Assembly: GCF_000732635.1 (NCBI RefSeq)
Contig: NZ_JPMD01000015.1
Location: 79,180 to 143,179, forward strand
Source: Clostridium sulfidigenes
GTDB lineage: Bacteria > Bacillota > Clostridia > Clostridiales > Clostridiaceae
Reading direction: 5' to 3'
DNA: 64,000 bases
Position 1 is the first letter of the stretch. Each line of letters begins with the position of its first letter. The translations under genes and the position numbers were made by a program. Below the pieces are notes generated by a model. That model had not been told where the DNA came from. It worked only from the letters and a program-made list of their open reading frames with translations, and made no database searches. Shown here one piece after another: positions 33,882 to 43,478 of this stretch.

Positions 33882-35294
33882 ATGATGTTTAAAAGTTTAG
33901 GAGAAAGCACAGTAACTTTAGTAATTACTATTTTACTAGTAATAGCTTTAGCTACATTATGTGTATTTCTATTTTCAAAGTTACTTGAGGGGTATAATTT
34001 AAAGAAAAAAAAGAAGAGTCATGAAGAACAAGTAGAAGCAGTGGTTGCAGTTGATGAAAAAGCTTTTGACATTAAAGATGATATAAGGGAAAAAGTTAAT
34101 AATCAGATAAGTAAAGTAAAAAGAGATGTTATAGAATATGCAAATGATAGAGTTAATAATAGTATGTCTGATGTTTTAGCAACCACTATGAAAGGGAAAA
34201 AAAGATTTGTGGAGAAACAGATAGTCAATGAAATAGGAGAAACTGTTAATAATACTTATGAAGATGTAATAAAAGAGGCAAGAAACAAATTTTCACAGAA
34301 TAATGAGGAGCTCATAGAAATTATAGAAACTAAAATAAAAAATTATGTTAGTGATAATAGTGAAAAAGATTACAGGGGAATTAATAAAGAAATAAATGAG
34401 CTTTTAAATGAAAGTATGAATATTTATACTAAAGAAGTAGAACAAATTTTAACTAGACAGAGCACTTCATTAAAGATGCAAATAGGAATGAATATAGACA
34501 AGCAGTTCAAGTCTATGAAGGGAGAAATTAAAAATAGTAGTAACATAAATTTAGATGGCTTTGAAAAAAGCTTAAAGAGTCATACTAATAATGTTATGGA
34601 TGTTTGTATAAGACAAAGTGAGAGACAAATTAATCAAATGGTGGATAACATTACTGATGAATTTGAAGAACTAAAGAAAAAAGGAAATTATGAAAAAATA
34701 AGTGAAAATATTAAAAAGAATATAGAAGAGTTAGAAGAGAGTTATATGACTTCAGTTCAGAAAAATGTAGATTGTACTATAGAAATAGTGAATAGCTTAT
34801 CTCGACTAGGGGTAGCTGATTATAAAACTATAAAGGATGAAGAAATCATTGATATTTTCAAAGAAGCTTTAATTGCAGCTAAAAGCGAAATAGACATAGT
34901 TACTCCTTGGATAAATAATCATGTAATGTATAAGGAAAAAGTTTATAGTCTTTTGAAAGAGGCATTAAACAGAGAGGTTAAGGTTAGAATAGTTTATGGC
35001 TTAGGTTCCAATAAGGATTTGAATATGGAAGAAATGGAAAGAGGATCAGAAAGAATAGCAGATATCATTAAAGATGATTTTAATAACTATGGTAAACTTT
35101 TTGAAATAAAGAAGGGTGATACCTGTGAAAGGGTATTGATTTGTGATGAAAATCTTGCTCTTATTGGAAATTTTAATTTCTTATCCTTCCATGGAAAATA
35201 CTCAGAAAATAAGAATTTAAAAAGTCAAGTTGTAGCAGTAATTACAGAAAAAAGAGCCATACAAAGACTTAGAAAAGAAAAAATCAGATTTTAA
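33882..35294 (+). CDS. Membrane-anchored coiled-coil protein with degenerate PLD-like domain
   Basis: About 470 residues. One N-terminal membrane helix 'TLVITILLVIALATLCVFLF' and a basic stop 'LKKKKKS' precede a 270-residue coiled-coil-rich region. The C-terminal domain resembles one phospholipase D half: 'EIDIVTPWINNHVMY', 'EVKVRIVYGLG', and 'CERVLICDENLALIGNFNFL'. The last has the HxKx4Dx6GSxN spacing, but His is Cys and Lys is Arg, so classical PLD catalysis is unlikely. RBS GGGGG; ATG 33882 or 33885. It may sense or bind nucleic acid or lipid at the membrane; the role is unknown. Confidence 0.7.
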   Translation: MMFKSLGESTVTLVITILLVIALATLCVFLFSKLLEGYNLKKKKKSHEEQVEAVVAVDEKAFDIKDDIREKVNNQISKVKRDVIEYANDRVNNSMSDVLATTMKGKKRFVEKQIVNEIGETVNNTYEDVIKEARNKFSQNNEELIEIIETKIKNYVSDNSEKDYRGINKEINELLNESMNIYTKEVEQILTRQSTSLKMQIGMNIDKQFKSMKGEIKNSSNINLDGFEKSLKSHTNNVMDVCIRQSERQINQMVDNITDEFEELKKKGNYEKISENIKKNIEELEESYMTSVQKNVDCTIEIVNSLSRLGVADYKTIKDEEIIDIFKEALIAAKSEIDIVTPWINNHVMYKEKVYSLLKEALNREVKVRIVYGLGSNKDLNMEEMERGSERIADIIKDDFNNYGKLFEIKKGDTCERVLICDENLALIGNFNFLSFHGKYSENKNLKSQVVAVITEKRAIQRLRKEKIRF

Positions 35295-35302
35295 TTTTGC
35301 AC

Positions 35303-35345
35303 AAAGACTGTCTCAAAATTATTTGGGGGCAGTCTTTTATTTATG
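35303..35345 (+). terminator. Terminator after PLD-like gene
   Basis: Stem AAAGACTG...CAGTCTTT around a loop containing TCAAAATTATTTGGGG, then TTATTTATG. Confidence 0.7.
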
Positions 35346-35471
35346 TGTAATGGATGAGAAGCAATTCAGATATGGGGAACTTACTGGTGTTATTTCTATA
35401 TAATGATAAGAAGAGAGAGTTTACAGTTTAGATTCTAGATTTTATCAGTAATTTTATGAGGAGAAGTTAAT

Positions 35472-36251
35472 ATGAACATAGATTTTCATGTCCATGGATT
35501 GTTGAGTAAAAGAAAAGATTTTAATGAGAGATTTTTTAATGAGGAAATTGAATATGCAAAGCAATGTGAATTAAATGGAATAATTATGTGTGAACATTTT
35601 AATGCTATAAATTTTAAAGAAATATATAAATATCTTGAAGAAAACTATGAATACAAAGATCATAGGTATTTAGTTAAAGGAGTTTCTGTTTTTCCTGCTA
35701 TGGAAGTGAGCATAAAGGATAAGGGACATGTTGTTTTAGTAGGAAGGAGAGAGGCTATATTAGAGATTCATGAAGGGCTAGAACATTATATGAATAGAGA
35801 AAACTTAGTGGAATTTAAAGAGTTATTAGATTTAGCTGATGAGTATGGATGTTTAAAAATAGGAGCACATCCTTTTAGGAGAGGACATAAGTTATGTAAT
35901 CATCCTGAAGAACTACTAAAGAGATTAGATGCTATAGATTTAAATGCTAAAGATATATTCAAAAAAGGTGAAGAAGAGGTAAGAAGAGAGTTATATGAAT
36001 TATCTAGTAAAATAGGAGTTAATGTAATTACAGGTAGTGATAGTCACACTCCATTACAATTGGGTGGGATATATACTAAACTAGATAATCCATGTTATAC
36101 CATAGAAGAGCTTAGATTAGCTATAACTAGTGAAGATTATTCTATAAAAATAGAACCCTCCTTAAATTTTAGAGTATACACTTCTAAAATATTAAAAAGA
36201 TATTTGATTGCTAGAACAGATTATAACAAAGATATGGAGTTTACTATATAA
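35472..36251 (+). CDS. PHP domain phosphoesterase
   Basis: A 259-residue PHP protein. Metal-binding motifs in order: 'DFHVHGL' (H-x-H), 'MCEHFN', 'FPAMEVSI' (Glu), 'IGAHPFRRGH' (His) and 'TGSDSHTP' (D-x-H). The family includes histidinol phosphatase and nucleotide or nucleic-acid phosphoesterases; this type (TrpH-like) often hydrolyses 3',5'-bisphosphates or RNA ends. RBS GAGGAG. It lies between the PLD-like protein and a frameshifted gene; no operon is evident. Confidence 0.8.
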   Translation: MNIDFHVHGLLSKRKDFNERFFNEEIEYAKQCELNGIIMCEHFNAINFKEIYKYLEENYEYKDHRYLVKGVSVFPAMEVSIKDKGHVVLVGRREAILEIHEGLEHYMNRENLVEFKELLDLADEYGCLKIGAHPFRRGHKLCNHPEELLKRLDAIDLNAKDIFKKGEEEVRRELYELSSKIGVNVITGSDSHTPLQLGGIYTKLDNPCYTIEELRLAITSEDYSIKIEPSLNFRVYTSKILKRYLIARTDYNKDMEFTI

Positions 36252-36335
36252 ATAGAGTTCTTAGGGAAGATACTAATTAGAAAGAATTAGTAGGTGAAGT
36301 TTATAATGAAAGAGTTTTAAAGAGAGAGGATTAAT

Positions 36336-36669
36336 ATGGGGTATTTTTTGTGTAAAATTAAAAAAAAAGAGGAAAAAACAAAAGAAAAGAAATAATAAAT
36401 ATATATCAATAGAAGAAAGATTAAAAGCTGATGAAGAAAAAGAGAAAAGAGAGGAAAGGGAAGAAGAAATAAGAGAGAGAGCGGAGTTAACAAGAGAAAT
36501 TCTAGAAGAATATATTTTAGATATTATAGAAGATGAAGTAGATAAAAGAGGTGGAATTGAAGGGTTAGATGGAGAAACTATAAGTGATATTTTAAGTTAC
36601 TACATTGCTAATGATCCTAGATTTCAGATTAAATTACAAAAGGAATTACAAAGAAAAGGAAAAAGATAA
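36336..36669 (+). pseudogene. Basic/acidic coiled-coil protein gene interrupted at an A9 tract
   Basis: ATG 36336 behind AGAGGA begins 'MGYFLCKIKKK'. At A9 (36360-36368) the frame passes into two stops (TAATAA). With eight A residues it would read on through 'KKQKKRNNKYISIEERLKAD', a very charged helix, and 'GLDGETISDILSYYIANDPR' to TAA at 36669, a 110-residue protein. The whole downstream frame is open and protein-like. This is one of three genes in the window broken in exactly this way. Function unknown; the charged helix suggests nucleic-acid or protein binding. Confidence 0.6.
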
Positions 36670-36749
36670 TTAGAGGGCTATATAGAAATTAATAAGCTTC
36701 TAATAGGACTAAATAACTTGGAGATAATTTCATTTGTCCTCTTGGCTGA

Positions 36750-36792
36750 TATACTCATATTAAATAATATAAGATAATTTAATATGAGTATA
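36750..36792. repeat. 16-bp perfect inverted repeat
   Basis: TATACTCATATTAAAT (36750-36765) and ATTTAATATGAGTATA (36777-36792) with an 11-base loop. There is no T-tract. It may be a terminator without a tail, an operator, or an mRNA-stabilising hairpin. The rest of 36670-36950 holds only AT-rich sequence. Confidence 0.65.
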
Positions 36793-36960
36793 TATTATAA
36801 GTTTATATAGATTTATATTAAATAGTGTATAGATCTGAGATTAGATAAATATGGGATGAATAAAAATACATAGTATGACAAGAAAATGTAGATATTATAG
36901 GAAGAAAAGTGGTAGAATAAGGTGATGATGAATTATTGGGAATAAATATGGGGGATAAGT

Positions 36961-38731
36961 ATGGGGTTAGCTGAATTGTATTTACAGAATATGCCATGGG
37001 CTGCATGGATTGCAGATATAGATAAAAAGATTATTTTTATTAATAAAGCCTGTGAAAAAAGTTATAATTTAAAGCTAGAAGAAGTAAAAGGTAAGACATA
37101 TGAAGAAATCTTTCCGAAGAAAGTAGCAAGTATATATAATAAAAGAGTAAAGGAAGGTTTAGATAAATTACAATTGTATTCCTATGATGAAACTACTGGA
37201 GAAATAGCAGAAGAGTGTTATGTATTCCCAATCACTGATGATGACGGTAACACTAATGCTATGGGTGGGATTATTGTAAATGTTGAAGAAGAAAAAAGAA
37301 GAGAAATAGAGCTTCAAAATCAAAAAAGTATTCTTCGAACTATAATAGACTCATTACCAGAGGCTATTTTTTATAAAGACAAGGATTCAAGATATATTGG
37401 TTGCAATAAAAATTTCAATGACTATTATAAGAAATTTGGAGTAGATAATGTAATTGGGAAAAATGACTTAGAAGTTTATCCAGATAAGGAAATCGCAGAA
37501 AATTTTATTAAAGTAGATAAAGAAATAATGGAGAGTAAAGAAGCAAAATATATTCAAGGAGTTACCTTAGATGAAAATGGAAATAGAATTATAGAAGAAA
37601 GTTTTAAGGCTCCTGTAATAAATAAAAAAGGTGAAGTTTTGGGAATTGTTGGGCTAGCTAGAAATATCACTAGCCAAAAAAAAATTAGAGGATAGGCTTA
37701 GATATTTGAGTTATAATGATGCTCTAACAGGAATATATAACAGAACTTATTTTGAAGAAAAGATACGGGAATTAAATAATGAGGAGCACCTTCCTTTAGG
37801 AATAATTATGGGAGATGTAAATGGACTAAAGCTAGTTAATGATTCTTTAGGACATCTAGAAGGAGATAGGCTACTAAAAAGTATATCTAGTGTTCTTAAT
37901 AAAGCTTGTAGTGATAAAGGCTTTGTTTTTAGATGGGGTGGAGATGAATTTATGATACTCCTGCCAAGCTGTGATGAAAGCGGTTGTGAGAGAAGTATTG
38001 AAAAAATAAGAAGTGAATGTAAGAAGTATAAACATAATTACATTGAACTTAGCATTGCCCTTGGTGAAGTGGTTAAGCATTCTGTAGAAGAAGACATTGA
38101 TAAGTGTATTAAAGAAGTAGAAGAGAGGGTATATAGGCAAAAACTCTTAGAACATAATAGTGTTAGAAGCTCCATGATGAACTCATTAAAAAAGAGTTTG
38201 GAAGCTAAGAATATGGAAACAGAAGAGCATACTGAAAGGGTAGAATCCTATGCGTTGGAAATAGGAAAGAGATATGGATTTAAGAGCTCACAAATGGATG
38301 AATTAATGATAATAGCTAGACTTCATGACATTGGAAAAATTGCCATTGAGGAAGATATACTTTTAAAACCAGGGCCACTGACAACAAATGAATTTGAAGT
38401 GATGAAAACTCATGCAGAAAAGGGATTTAGAATAATCAATGCTTCTAGTGAAATAATGAATGTGGCAAAATGTGTTTTAACTCATCATGAAAAATGGGAT
38501 GGTAGTGGATATCCTTTAGGCATTGCAGGAGAAGAAATACCGCTTATGGCAAGAATTATTGCTATTGCTGATGCCTATGATGTTATGACTCATGATAGGG
38601 TATATAGAAAGGCTATGAATAAAGAAGAGGCTATTAAAGAATTAAAGAGATGTGCAGGTACCCAATTTGATCCAGAACTAGTAGAGCTATTTTTAAAATG
38701 TTTAGATAACAATGAAGAAAAAAATAATTAA
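36961..38731 (+). pseudogene. PAS-PAS-GGDEF-HD-GYP signalling protein, split at an A9 tract
   Basis: The first frame (36961-37695, 244 aa) has two PAS domains, starting 'LQNMPWAAWIADIDKKIIF' and 'IIDSLPEAIFYKDKDSRYIG', and stops just after A9 at 37676-37684. With A8 it would continue 'KKLEDRLRYLSYNDALTGIY' into a GGDEF domain with an intact 'RWGGDEF', then an HD-GYP domain with 'RLHDIGKIA' and 'HHEKWDGSGYP', ending at 38731. The restored protein is 589 residues and could both make and degrade cyclic-di-nucleotides. As written, the second half (from 37706) lacks an RBS. RBS of the first half is GGGGGAT. Confidence 0.85.
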
Positions 38732-38737
38732 GAAATA

Positions 38738-38812
38738 AAGGGTTGAGAAGTAGCAAAACACCTTAATAAAGGGTGATGTTGAATAAATACTTCTTGACCT
38801 TTTTATTTTTAA
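38738..38812 (+). terminator. Long terminator hairpin
   Basis: Outer stem GGTTGAGAAGTA with TACTTCTTGACC, plus an inner stem around CACC...GGTG, followed by TTTTTATTTTT. Confidence 0.7.
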
Positions 38813-38818
38813 TTTATG

Positions 38819-38869
38819 TTAGATATATATCTAATTGGTATTGACAATTATCTAACATAATCATAAACT
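38819..38869 (+). promoter_or_regulatory. Promoter and palindromic operator of the MFS gene
   Basis: Perfect 16-bp palindrome TTAGATATATATCTAA (38819-38834) lies directly before -35 TTGACA (38841-38846). Seventeen bases later comes TAAACT (38864-38869) as -10, and the spacer repeats the half-site ATCTAA (38850-38855). The half-sites are likely contacted by the ArsR-like regulator encoded downstream. Confidence 0.6.
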
Positions 38870-38922
38870 AATAATAGGAAGAAAATTTAATAATATATAA
38901 ATTATGTAAGGATGGTATAGTT

Positions 38923-40179
38923 ATGGATTTAGCTGTAGAAAAGAAAAAAATAGGATATAAAGACATACTTATGGATAAAAATTTTTGCTTATTTATCATT
39001 GGTAATCTTATTTCAAGATTTGGGGATTCTATTGACACCATTGCCTATGGATGGATGGTATATGAAATTACAGGCAGTACTGCGTTAATGGCTTTAATTT
39101 TTGGAGTTAATGCTATTCCAACAATATTATTTCAACCTATTGCTGGTGTGTTTGTAGACTATAAAAAGAAAAAAAATGTGGTTGTCCTTTGTAATTTAGG
39201 AAGAGCCACTGTAGTAACTATCACAGCATTAATGTTTATATTTGGCATACTTAAGCCATATCATTTATTTATATTTACTTTTATAAATTCTACCTTTGAG
39301 TCCTTTGAAGGACCAGCAGCAATAGCAGCCTATCCACTAATTATTGAAAAAGAAAAGTTTGCCTATGCAAGAGCGTTACAATCTACCTTATCTAGAATTG
39401 TGGAGCTAGTAGGACTTGCTGTAGCGGCCGGAATCATTGCAGTCATTGGTATTGGTGGCGGAATGATTGTTAATGCAGTTAGTTTTTTTCTATGTGGAAT
39501 ATTTATGGCTATGGTTAGATATAAAGAAGAGATTTTAAAGAAGCAACAGTTAAATATGAAGGGGTACTTTGTAGATTTAAAGGATGGATTTATCTATTTA
39601 AAGACTAGTAAAATTTTGATGTCAATAACCATATTTGCCGCATTAATTAATTTATTTATGATACCTTTTAACACTTTAGGAGTTGCATATGTAAATGAGG
39701 AGTTGTTAAAGGGTCCTGAGGTAGTTGCGATGATTAGCTTTAGCTTAACTACAGGGATGCTTATTGGTGGTGCTATATATCCTAAAATAGCAGAAAAATT
39801 TAAAGGAATTAATTTATTTATAATATCGGGGGTAATCCTAGGAACTGCATATTTATCTCTAGCATTTGTACCTATGATAGGTGTTGATTTAGTCCTTTAT
39901 GGAACTATCATTTTATTAGCCTTTTTATTTGGTGCATCTGCTAGTATATTTATGATGATAGTAAATATAACTTTTATGCAAAAAACAGAACAACAATATT
40001 TGGGAAGGGCAGCAGGAATACTTAATTCATTATGCATGGCAGCTACACCAGTAGGATCGTTAGTAGTAGGAAGTCTTTGTGTATTCTTAAGCACAGCTCA
40101 ACTATTCTTAATATTCGGAATAGGTATGGTGGTATTATTCCTATGTCAACGTTATAATAAAAGCATGCAGGAAATTTAA
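38923..40179 (+). CDS. MFS transporter, EntS/macrolide-efflux-like
   Basis: A 418-residue major facilitator with 12 predicted helices. 'FCLFIIGNLISRFGDSIDTI' opens helix 1 and the loop motif 'DYKKKKNVVVLCNLGRATVV' corresponds to the family's D-R-x-x-R/K motif A variant. 'TTGMLIGGAIYPKIAEKFKG' and 'LGRAAGILNSLCMAATPVGS' match the MFS-3/DHA3 efflux group (MefA, EntS). It probably exports a drug or siderophore. It precedes an ArsR-like regulator by 69 bp without a terminator, so the two form a unit controlled by the palindrome at 38819. Confidence 0.85.
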   Translation: MDLAVEKKKIGYKDILMDKNFCLFIIGNLISRFGDSIDTIAYGWMVYEITGSTALMALIFGVNAIPTILFQPIAGVFVDYKKKKNVVVLCNLGRATVVTITALMFIFGILKPYHLFIFTFINSTFESFEGPAAIAAYPLIIEKEKFAYARALQSTLSRIVELVGLAVAAGIIAVIGIGGGMIVNAVSFFLCGIFMAMVRYKEEILKKQQLNMKGYFVDLKDGFIYLKTSKILMSITIFAALINLFMIPFNTLGVAYVNEELLKGPEVVAMISFSLTTGMLIGGAIYPKIAEKFKGINLFIISGVILGTAYLSLAFVPMIGVDLVLYGTIILLAFLFGASASIFMMIVNITFMQKTEQQYLGRAAGILNSLCMAATPVGSLVVGSLCVFLSTAQLFLIFGIGMVVLFLCQRYNKSMQEI

Positions 40180-40248
40180 GTGACAATCTAAATATTTGAT
40201 TTAGTTATTGGAACTTACTTATCTGAAGGACGAGAGAAGGAGTTTCAT

Positions 40249-41376
40249 ATGAAATATATAGTAGAGAATAACATTAATTTAATTGAGGAAGTGAAAAATA
40301 CTCTTTATTTTATAGTTAATGAAGAAAAAATAGTTAACAAGCTCAGGGACAGTTTTAAAAAGTATGGCGAAGATATAGATAAATATATAAATAAGGATTT
40401 AAAAAACTTCTTTAAATTTATCGAAAAATTTAAGACTAGAAATAAGATACCTATGGATAGACTTAAGATATTCTTTAATGATATTAGTGAAGTTCATGAA
40501 AAAACACATTGTATAGCTAGTATTTTTATTAACAATATAACCGAGGAGGAACTAATTGAGGGACGCAATAGAATTCACAATTTAGATTCCATGGAACTAA
40601 AGGAACTTGCTATGAAGGAAATTCTATGTCAAGATGATTATCTTAGAGATGATTTTCCTGATGAGGATGATTTATCTAACCTAGATGCAGAAAAAGAATT
40701 TATGCCTTATCTTATAGAAAGATGTACTTTAGACAGTGAATCTAAGTGGTGGCTTACGGTTATTTCTCAAAATCCAAAGGAGTATTTAAGCGAACTTATT
40801 GATATGATTATAAATTCTATAGATGTATTTAAGGAAGCTTTTAAGGTTATGGAAAAAGAAGTAGAAAAATTTATATATGATCTTAGAGATTTAATTAAAG
40901 AAAACCCTAAATTTATCTCTGATTCCACAGGTATTAAAATCTTTGATCAGTGGGAAGATGATATTTATATCTTTCCAAGTATAATTAGATTTAATTCAGT
41001 ATCATTTTTATCAACCATAAGCCCTGTTTTTAATAATAAAAGAAGAGAATATATGTACTTTGGATGGAAGTTTTATGAACTTTTGAGTGATTCTATAGGA
41101 AATGATAATGAGGAAAAAATCCTAATTGATAGATTGAAGTGTCTAAGTGATAAAAGTAAATTTAATATTATAAAGATGCTTAAGAAAAAGTCTATGTTCG
41201 GGCAAGAAATTGCAGAGGCTCTTTCTCTTACTACAGCTACTGTTTCTTATCACATGAATGCTTTAATTGTAGCTAAATTAGTATATATGGAAAAGGTAGA
41301 TAATAAAATTTTTTATAGTGTAGATAAAGATACTATTAAGGAATTCTTAAGGGTTTTAAATAAAGAGCTGAACTAA
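40249..41376 (+). CDS. ArsR-type winged-helix regulator with large N-terminal domain
   Basis: A 375-residue protein. The first 280 residues are helix-rich and unrecognised, with 'SKWWLTVISQNPKEYLSELI' and 'IFPSIIRFNSVSFLSTISP' resembling the DUF5937-type effector domain. Residues 285-375 form an ArsR winged helix: 'RLKCLSDKSKFNIIKMLKK', 'GQEIAEALSLTTATVSYHMN' (recognition helix) and 'VDNKIFYSVDKD' (wing). No Cys metal site is seen, so the ligand is likely organic. It probably represses the MFS gene upstream. RBS GAAGGAG. Confidence 0.75.
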   Translation: MKYIVENNINLIEEVKNTLYFIVNEEKIVNKLRDSFKKYGEDIDKYINKDLKNFFKFIEKFKTRNKIPMDRLKIFFNDISEVHEKTHCIASIFINNITEEELIEGRNRIHNLDSMELKELAMKEILCQDDYLRDDFPDEDDLSNLDAEKEFMPYLIERCTLDSESKWWLTVISQNPKEYLSELIDMIINSIDVFKEAFKVMEKEVEKFIYDLRDLIKENPKFISDSTGIKIFDQWEDDIYIFPSIIRFNSVSFLSTISPVFNNKRREYMYFGWKFYELLSDSIGNDNEEKILIDRLKCLSDKSKFNIIKMLKKKSMFGQEIAEALSLTTATVSYHMNALIVAKLVYMEKVDNKIFYSVDKDTIKEFLRVLNKELN

Positions 41377-41391
41377 TAGCTCTTTTTTCTT
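41362..41391 (+). terminator. Terminator overlapping the stop of the ArsR-like gene
   Basis: Stem AAAGAGCT (41362-41369) with AGCTCTTT (41378-41385), then TTTTCTTT. The left arm lies in the last codons of the gene. Confidence 0.75.
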
Positions 41392-41516
41392 TAATAATTT
41401 TACAATTTGAGATATAATTGTATACGAAGATATTTATCTGAGCATTGTCAATATAGGTAAGTGCTATGATATAAATTAAAATTTGACATAAATAAAGTAA
41501 GAATGGAGTGTATTAC

Positions 41517-42530
41517 ATGGCAGTTTTAGTAACTGGAGGAATGGGCTATATCGGTAGTCATACTACCGTTGAGCTATTAAAAGAGGGGTATGAAGTTGTT
41601 ATTGTAGATAACTTAAGTAATAGTAAAGAGTTAGTAAAGGATAGAATTAAGGCTATTACAGGAAAAGAGCCTAAATTCTATAAATATGATGTTTTAAACA
41701 AGGAAGATATGGACAAGGTTTTTAGTGAAAATGCTATAGATTCAGTAATTCATTTTGCAGGCTTTAAGGCCGTGGGAGAATCTGTGGCTAAGCCCCTAGA
41801 TTATTACCACAATAACTTAACTAGCACTTTTGTACTTTTAGAATTAATGAGAAAATATGGAGTTAAAAATTTTGTATTTAGCTCATCAGCTACTGTTTAT
41901 GGAGATGCAAAAATTATTCCAATTACAGAGGAAGCACCGCTATCTGCTACAAATCCATATGGAAGAACAAAGCTAATGTTAGAAGAAATTTTAAGAGATT
42001 TATATAGCTCTGATAATTCATGGAATATAGCATTACTTCGTTACTTTAATCCAGTAGGGGCCCATGAAAGTGGAACTATTGGAGAAGATCCATGTGGTAT
42101 TCCAAATAATTTAATGCCTTTTATTACAAAGGTTGCTATAGGTGAGCTTAAGGAGCTTAGTGTATTTGGGGATGATTATGACACACCAGATGGTACAGGA
42201 GTTAGAGATTACATTCACGTAGTAGATTTAGCTAAAGGTCACTTAAAAGCATTAGAAAAATTAAAAACTAATTCAGGTCTTGTAACCTATAACTTAGGAA
42301 CAGGAAATGGATATAGTGTTCTTGATATAGTTAAGGCATTTTCAGAGGCTAGTGGAAGAGAAATTCCTTATAAAATTACTGCAAGAAGACCTGGTGATAT
42401 TGCAACTTGCTATTCAGAACCAAGAAAGGCTAATGAAGAATTAGGCTGGACAGCTGAAAAGGGCATAAAAGAAATGTGTGAAGACTCTTGGAGATGGCAA
42501 AGCCAAAATCCAAAAGGATATGAAGAGTAA
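41517..42530 (+). CDS. galE: UDP-glucose 4-epimerase
   Basis: A 337-residue extended short-chain dehydrogenase. The NAD+ motif '[17 protein letters not shown]' is at the N-terminus, the active site has Ser/Thr in 'SSSATVYG' and Tyr-x3-Lys in 'NPYGRTKLM', and '[15 protein letters not shown]' and '[14 protein letters not shown]' are GalE hallmarks. It interconverts UDP-glucose and UDP-galactose for galactose use and cell-surface glycans. The ATG at 41517 follows GGAGTG; an in-frame GTG at 41508 would consume the RBS. Monocistronic with a terminator. Confidence 0.95.
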   Translation: MAVLVTGGMGYIGSHTTVELLKEGYEVVIVDNLSNSKELVKDRIKAITGKEPKFYKYDVLNKEDMDKVFSENAIDSVIHFAGFKAVGESVAKPLDYYHNNLTSTFVLLELMRKYGVKNFVFSSSATVYGDAKIIPITEEAPLSATNPYGRTKLMLEEILRDLYSSDNSWNIALLRYFNPVGAHESGTIGEDPCGIPNNLMPFITKVAIGELKELSVFGDDYDTPDGTGVRDYIHVVDLAKGHLKALEKLKTNSGLVTYNLGTGNGYSVLDIVKAFSEASGREIPYKITARRPGDIATCYSEPRKANEELGWTAEKGIKEMCEDSWRWQSQNPKGYEE

Positions 42531-42554
42531 AGTAAACTTTATATAAATAAATTG

Positions 42555-42620
42555 AAAGTGCTTGGCAAGACATCTTACATGAAATTAGTAGGATATTTTG
42601 AAAAGCACTTTTGTTTTCAT
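42555..42620. terminator. Long convergent terminator
   Basis: Stem AAAGTGCTT with AAGCACTTT extended by further pairing (GATATTTTG against CAAGACATC), T-rich on the right. It serves galE and the converging flavoprotein gene. Confidence 0.7.
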
Positions 42621-42621
42621 T

Positions 42622-43248
42622 TTATCTTATGAAGTTGGTTCTTAATTTTTCTTCCTTTTTAGGTAAGGATATTCCGGCTTTTTTACCAGCTTCTATAGAT
42701 TTTAATATCCAAGCCATATTTTTACCAAGAGTTCTCATTGTTTGCATACCTTCAAGGTCTTGTTTTACTTCTTCTGGAGTATTGCCATGAACCATATTCC
42801 AATATTGTGAAGAAACTATTGGCATATTTGATATAGTAAAGTATTTATTTAATTGGTCAAAGGTAGCAGAGGAACCACCTCTACGACAACTTACAATGGC
42901 AGCCCCAGGCTTATATTCAAATCCACTACCTGCATAGAAAAATCTATCCAAAAATGATGTAATCATACCAGAAGCACCAGCATAGTGAACTGGAGAACCA
43001 AAGATAAATCCATCAACATCCTTAGCTTTTTCTAAAGCAATATTAACAGTATCATCATTAAAAACGCATCTTTCACTACCACTTTTATAGCAGTAACCGC
43101 ATCCCATACAGCCTCTAATAGGAGCCTTTCCTACATGGAATATTTCTGATTGTATATTTTCTTTTTCTAGTTCCATTGCTATTTCACATAAAGCAGTATA
43201 AGTACATCCTTTTTCATTAGGACTACCGTTTATTAATAAGACTTTCAT
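42622..43248 (-). CDS. Flavodoxin-family NADPH-dependent FMN reductase / iron-sulfur flavoprotein
   Basis: A 208-residue flavodoxin-like protein. 'LLINGSPNEKGCTYTAL' binds the FMN phosphate, 'RGCMGCGYCYKSG' is a Cys cluster as in iron-sulfur flavoproteins of clostridia (compact C-x2-C-x2-C), and 'DGFIFGSPVHYAGASGMITS' is the isoalloxazine loop. 'AAIVSCRRGGSSATFDQLNK' follows. It probably transfers electrons between NAD(P)H, FMN and an unknown acceptor; an oxygen- or quinone-detoxifying role is possible. RBS GGAGGG. The divergent region to 43478 is AT-rich with no clear operator. Confidence 0.85.
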   Translation of the reverse strand: MKVLLINGSPNEKGCTYTALCEIAMELEKENIQSEIFHVGKAPIRGCMGCGYCYKSGSERCVFNDDTVNIALEKAKDVDGFIFGSPVHYAGASGMITSFLDRFFYAGSGFEYKPGAAIVSCRRGGSSATFDQLNKYFTISNMPIVSSQYWNMVHGNTPEEVKQDLEGMQTMRTLGKNMAWILKSIEAGKKAGISLPKKEEKLRTNFIR

Positions 43249-43478
43249 TTTAAAATTCCCTCCAATACAATATTATCATTAATAAATAAATTATAGCATT
43301 ATTCATTTTAATGTGTATGATTTATAAAAAGTAAATTAGATTTATTATAATTAATCTTTTTAAGATTTAAAAGAGTAAAAATGTGTAAAAGTTATAGGGA
43401 TATAGTTAATAATAAGGTATAATAATTATATATTGTAAAAATATACAAAAATATTAATGATATATGGAGGAAAAATGT

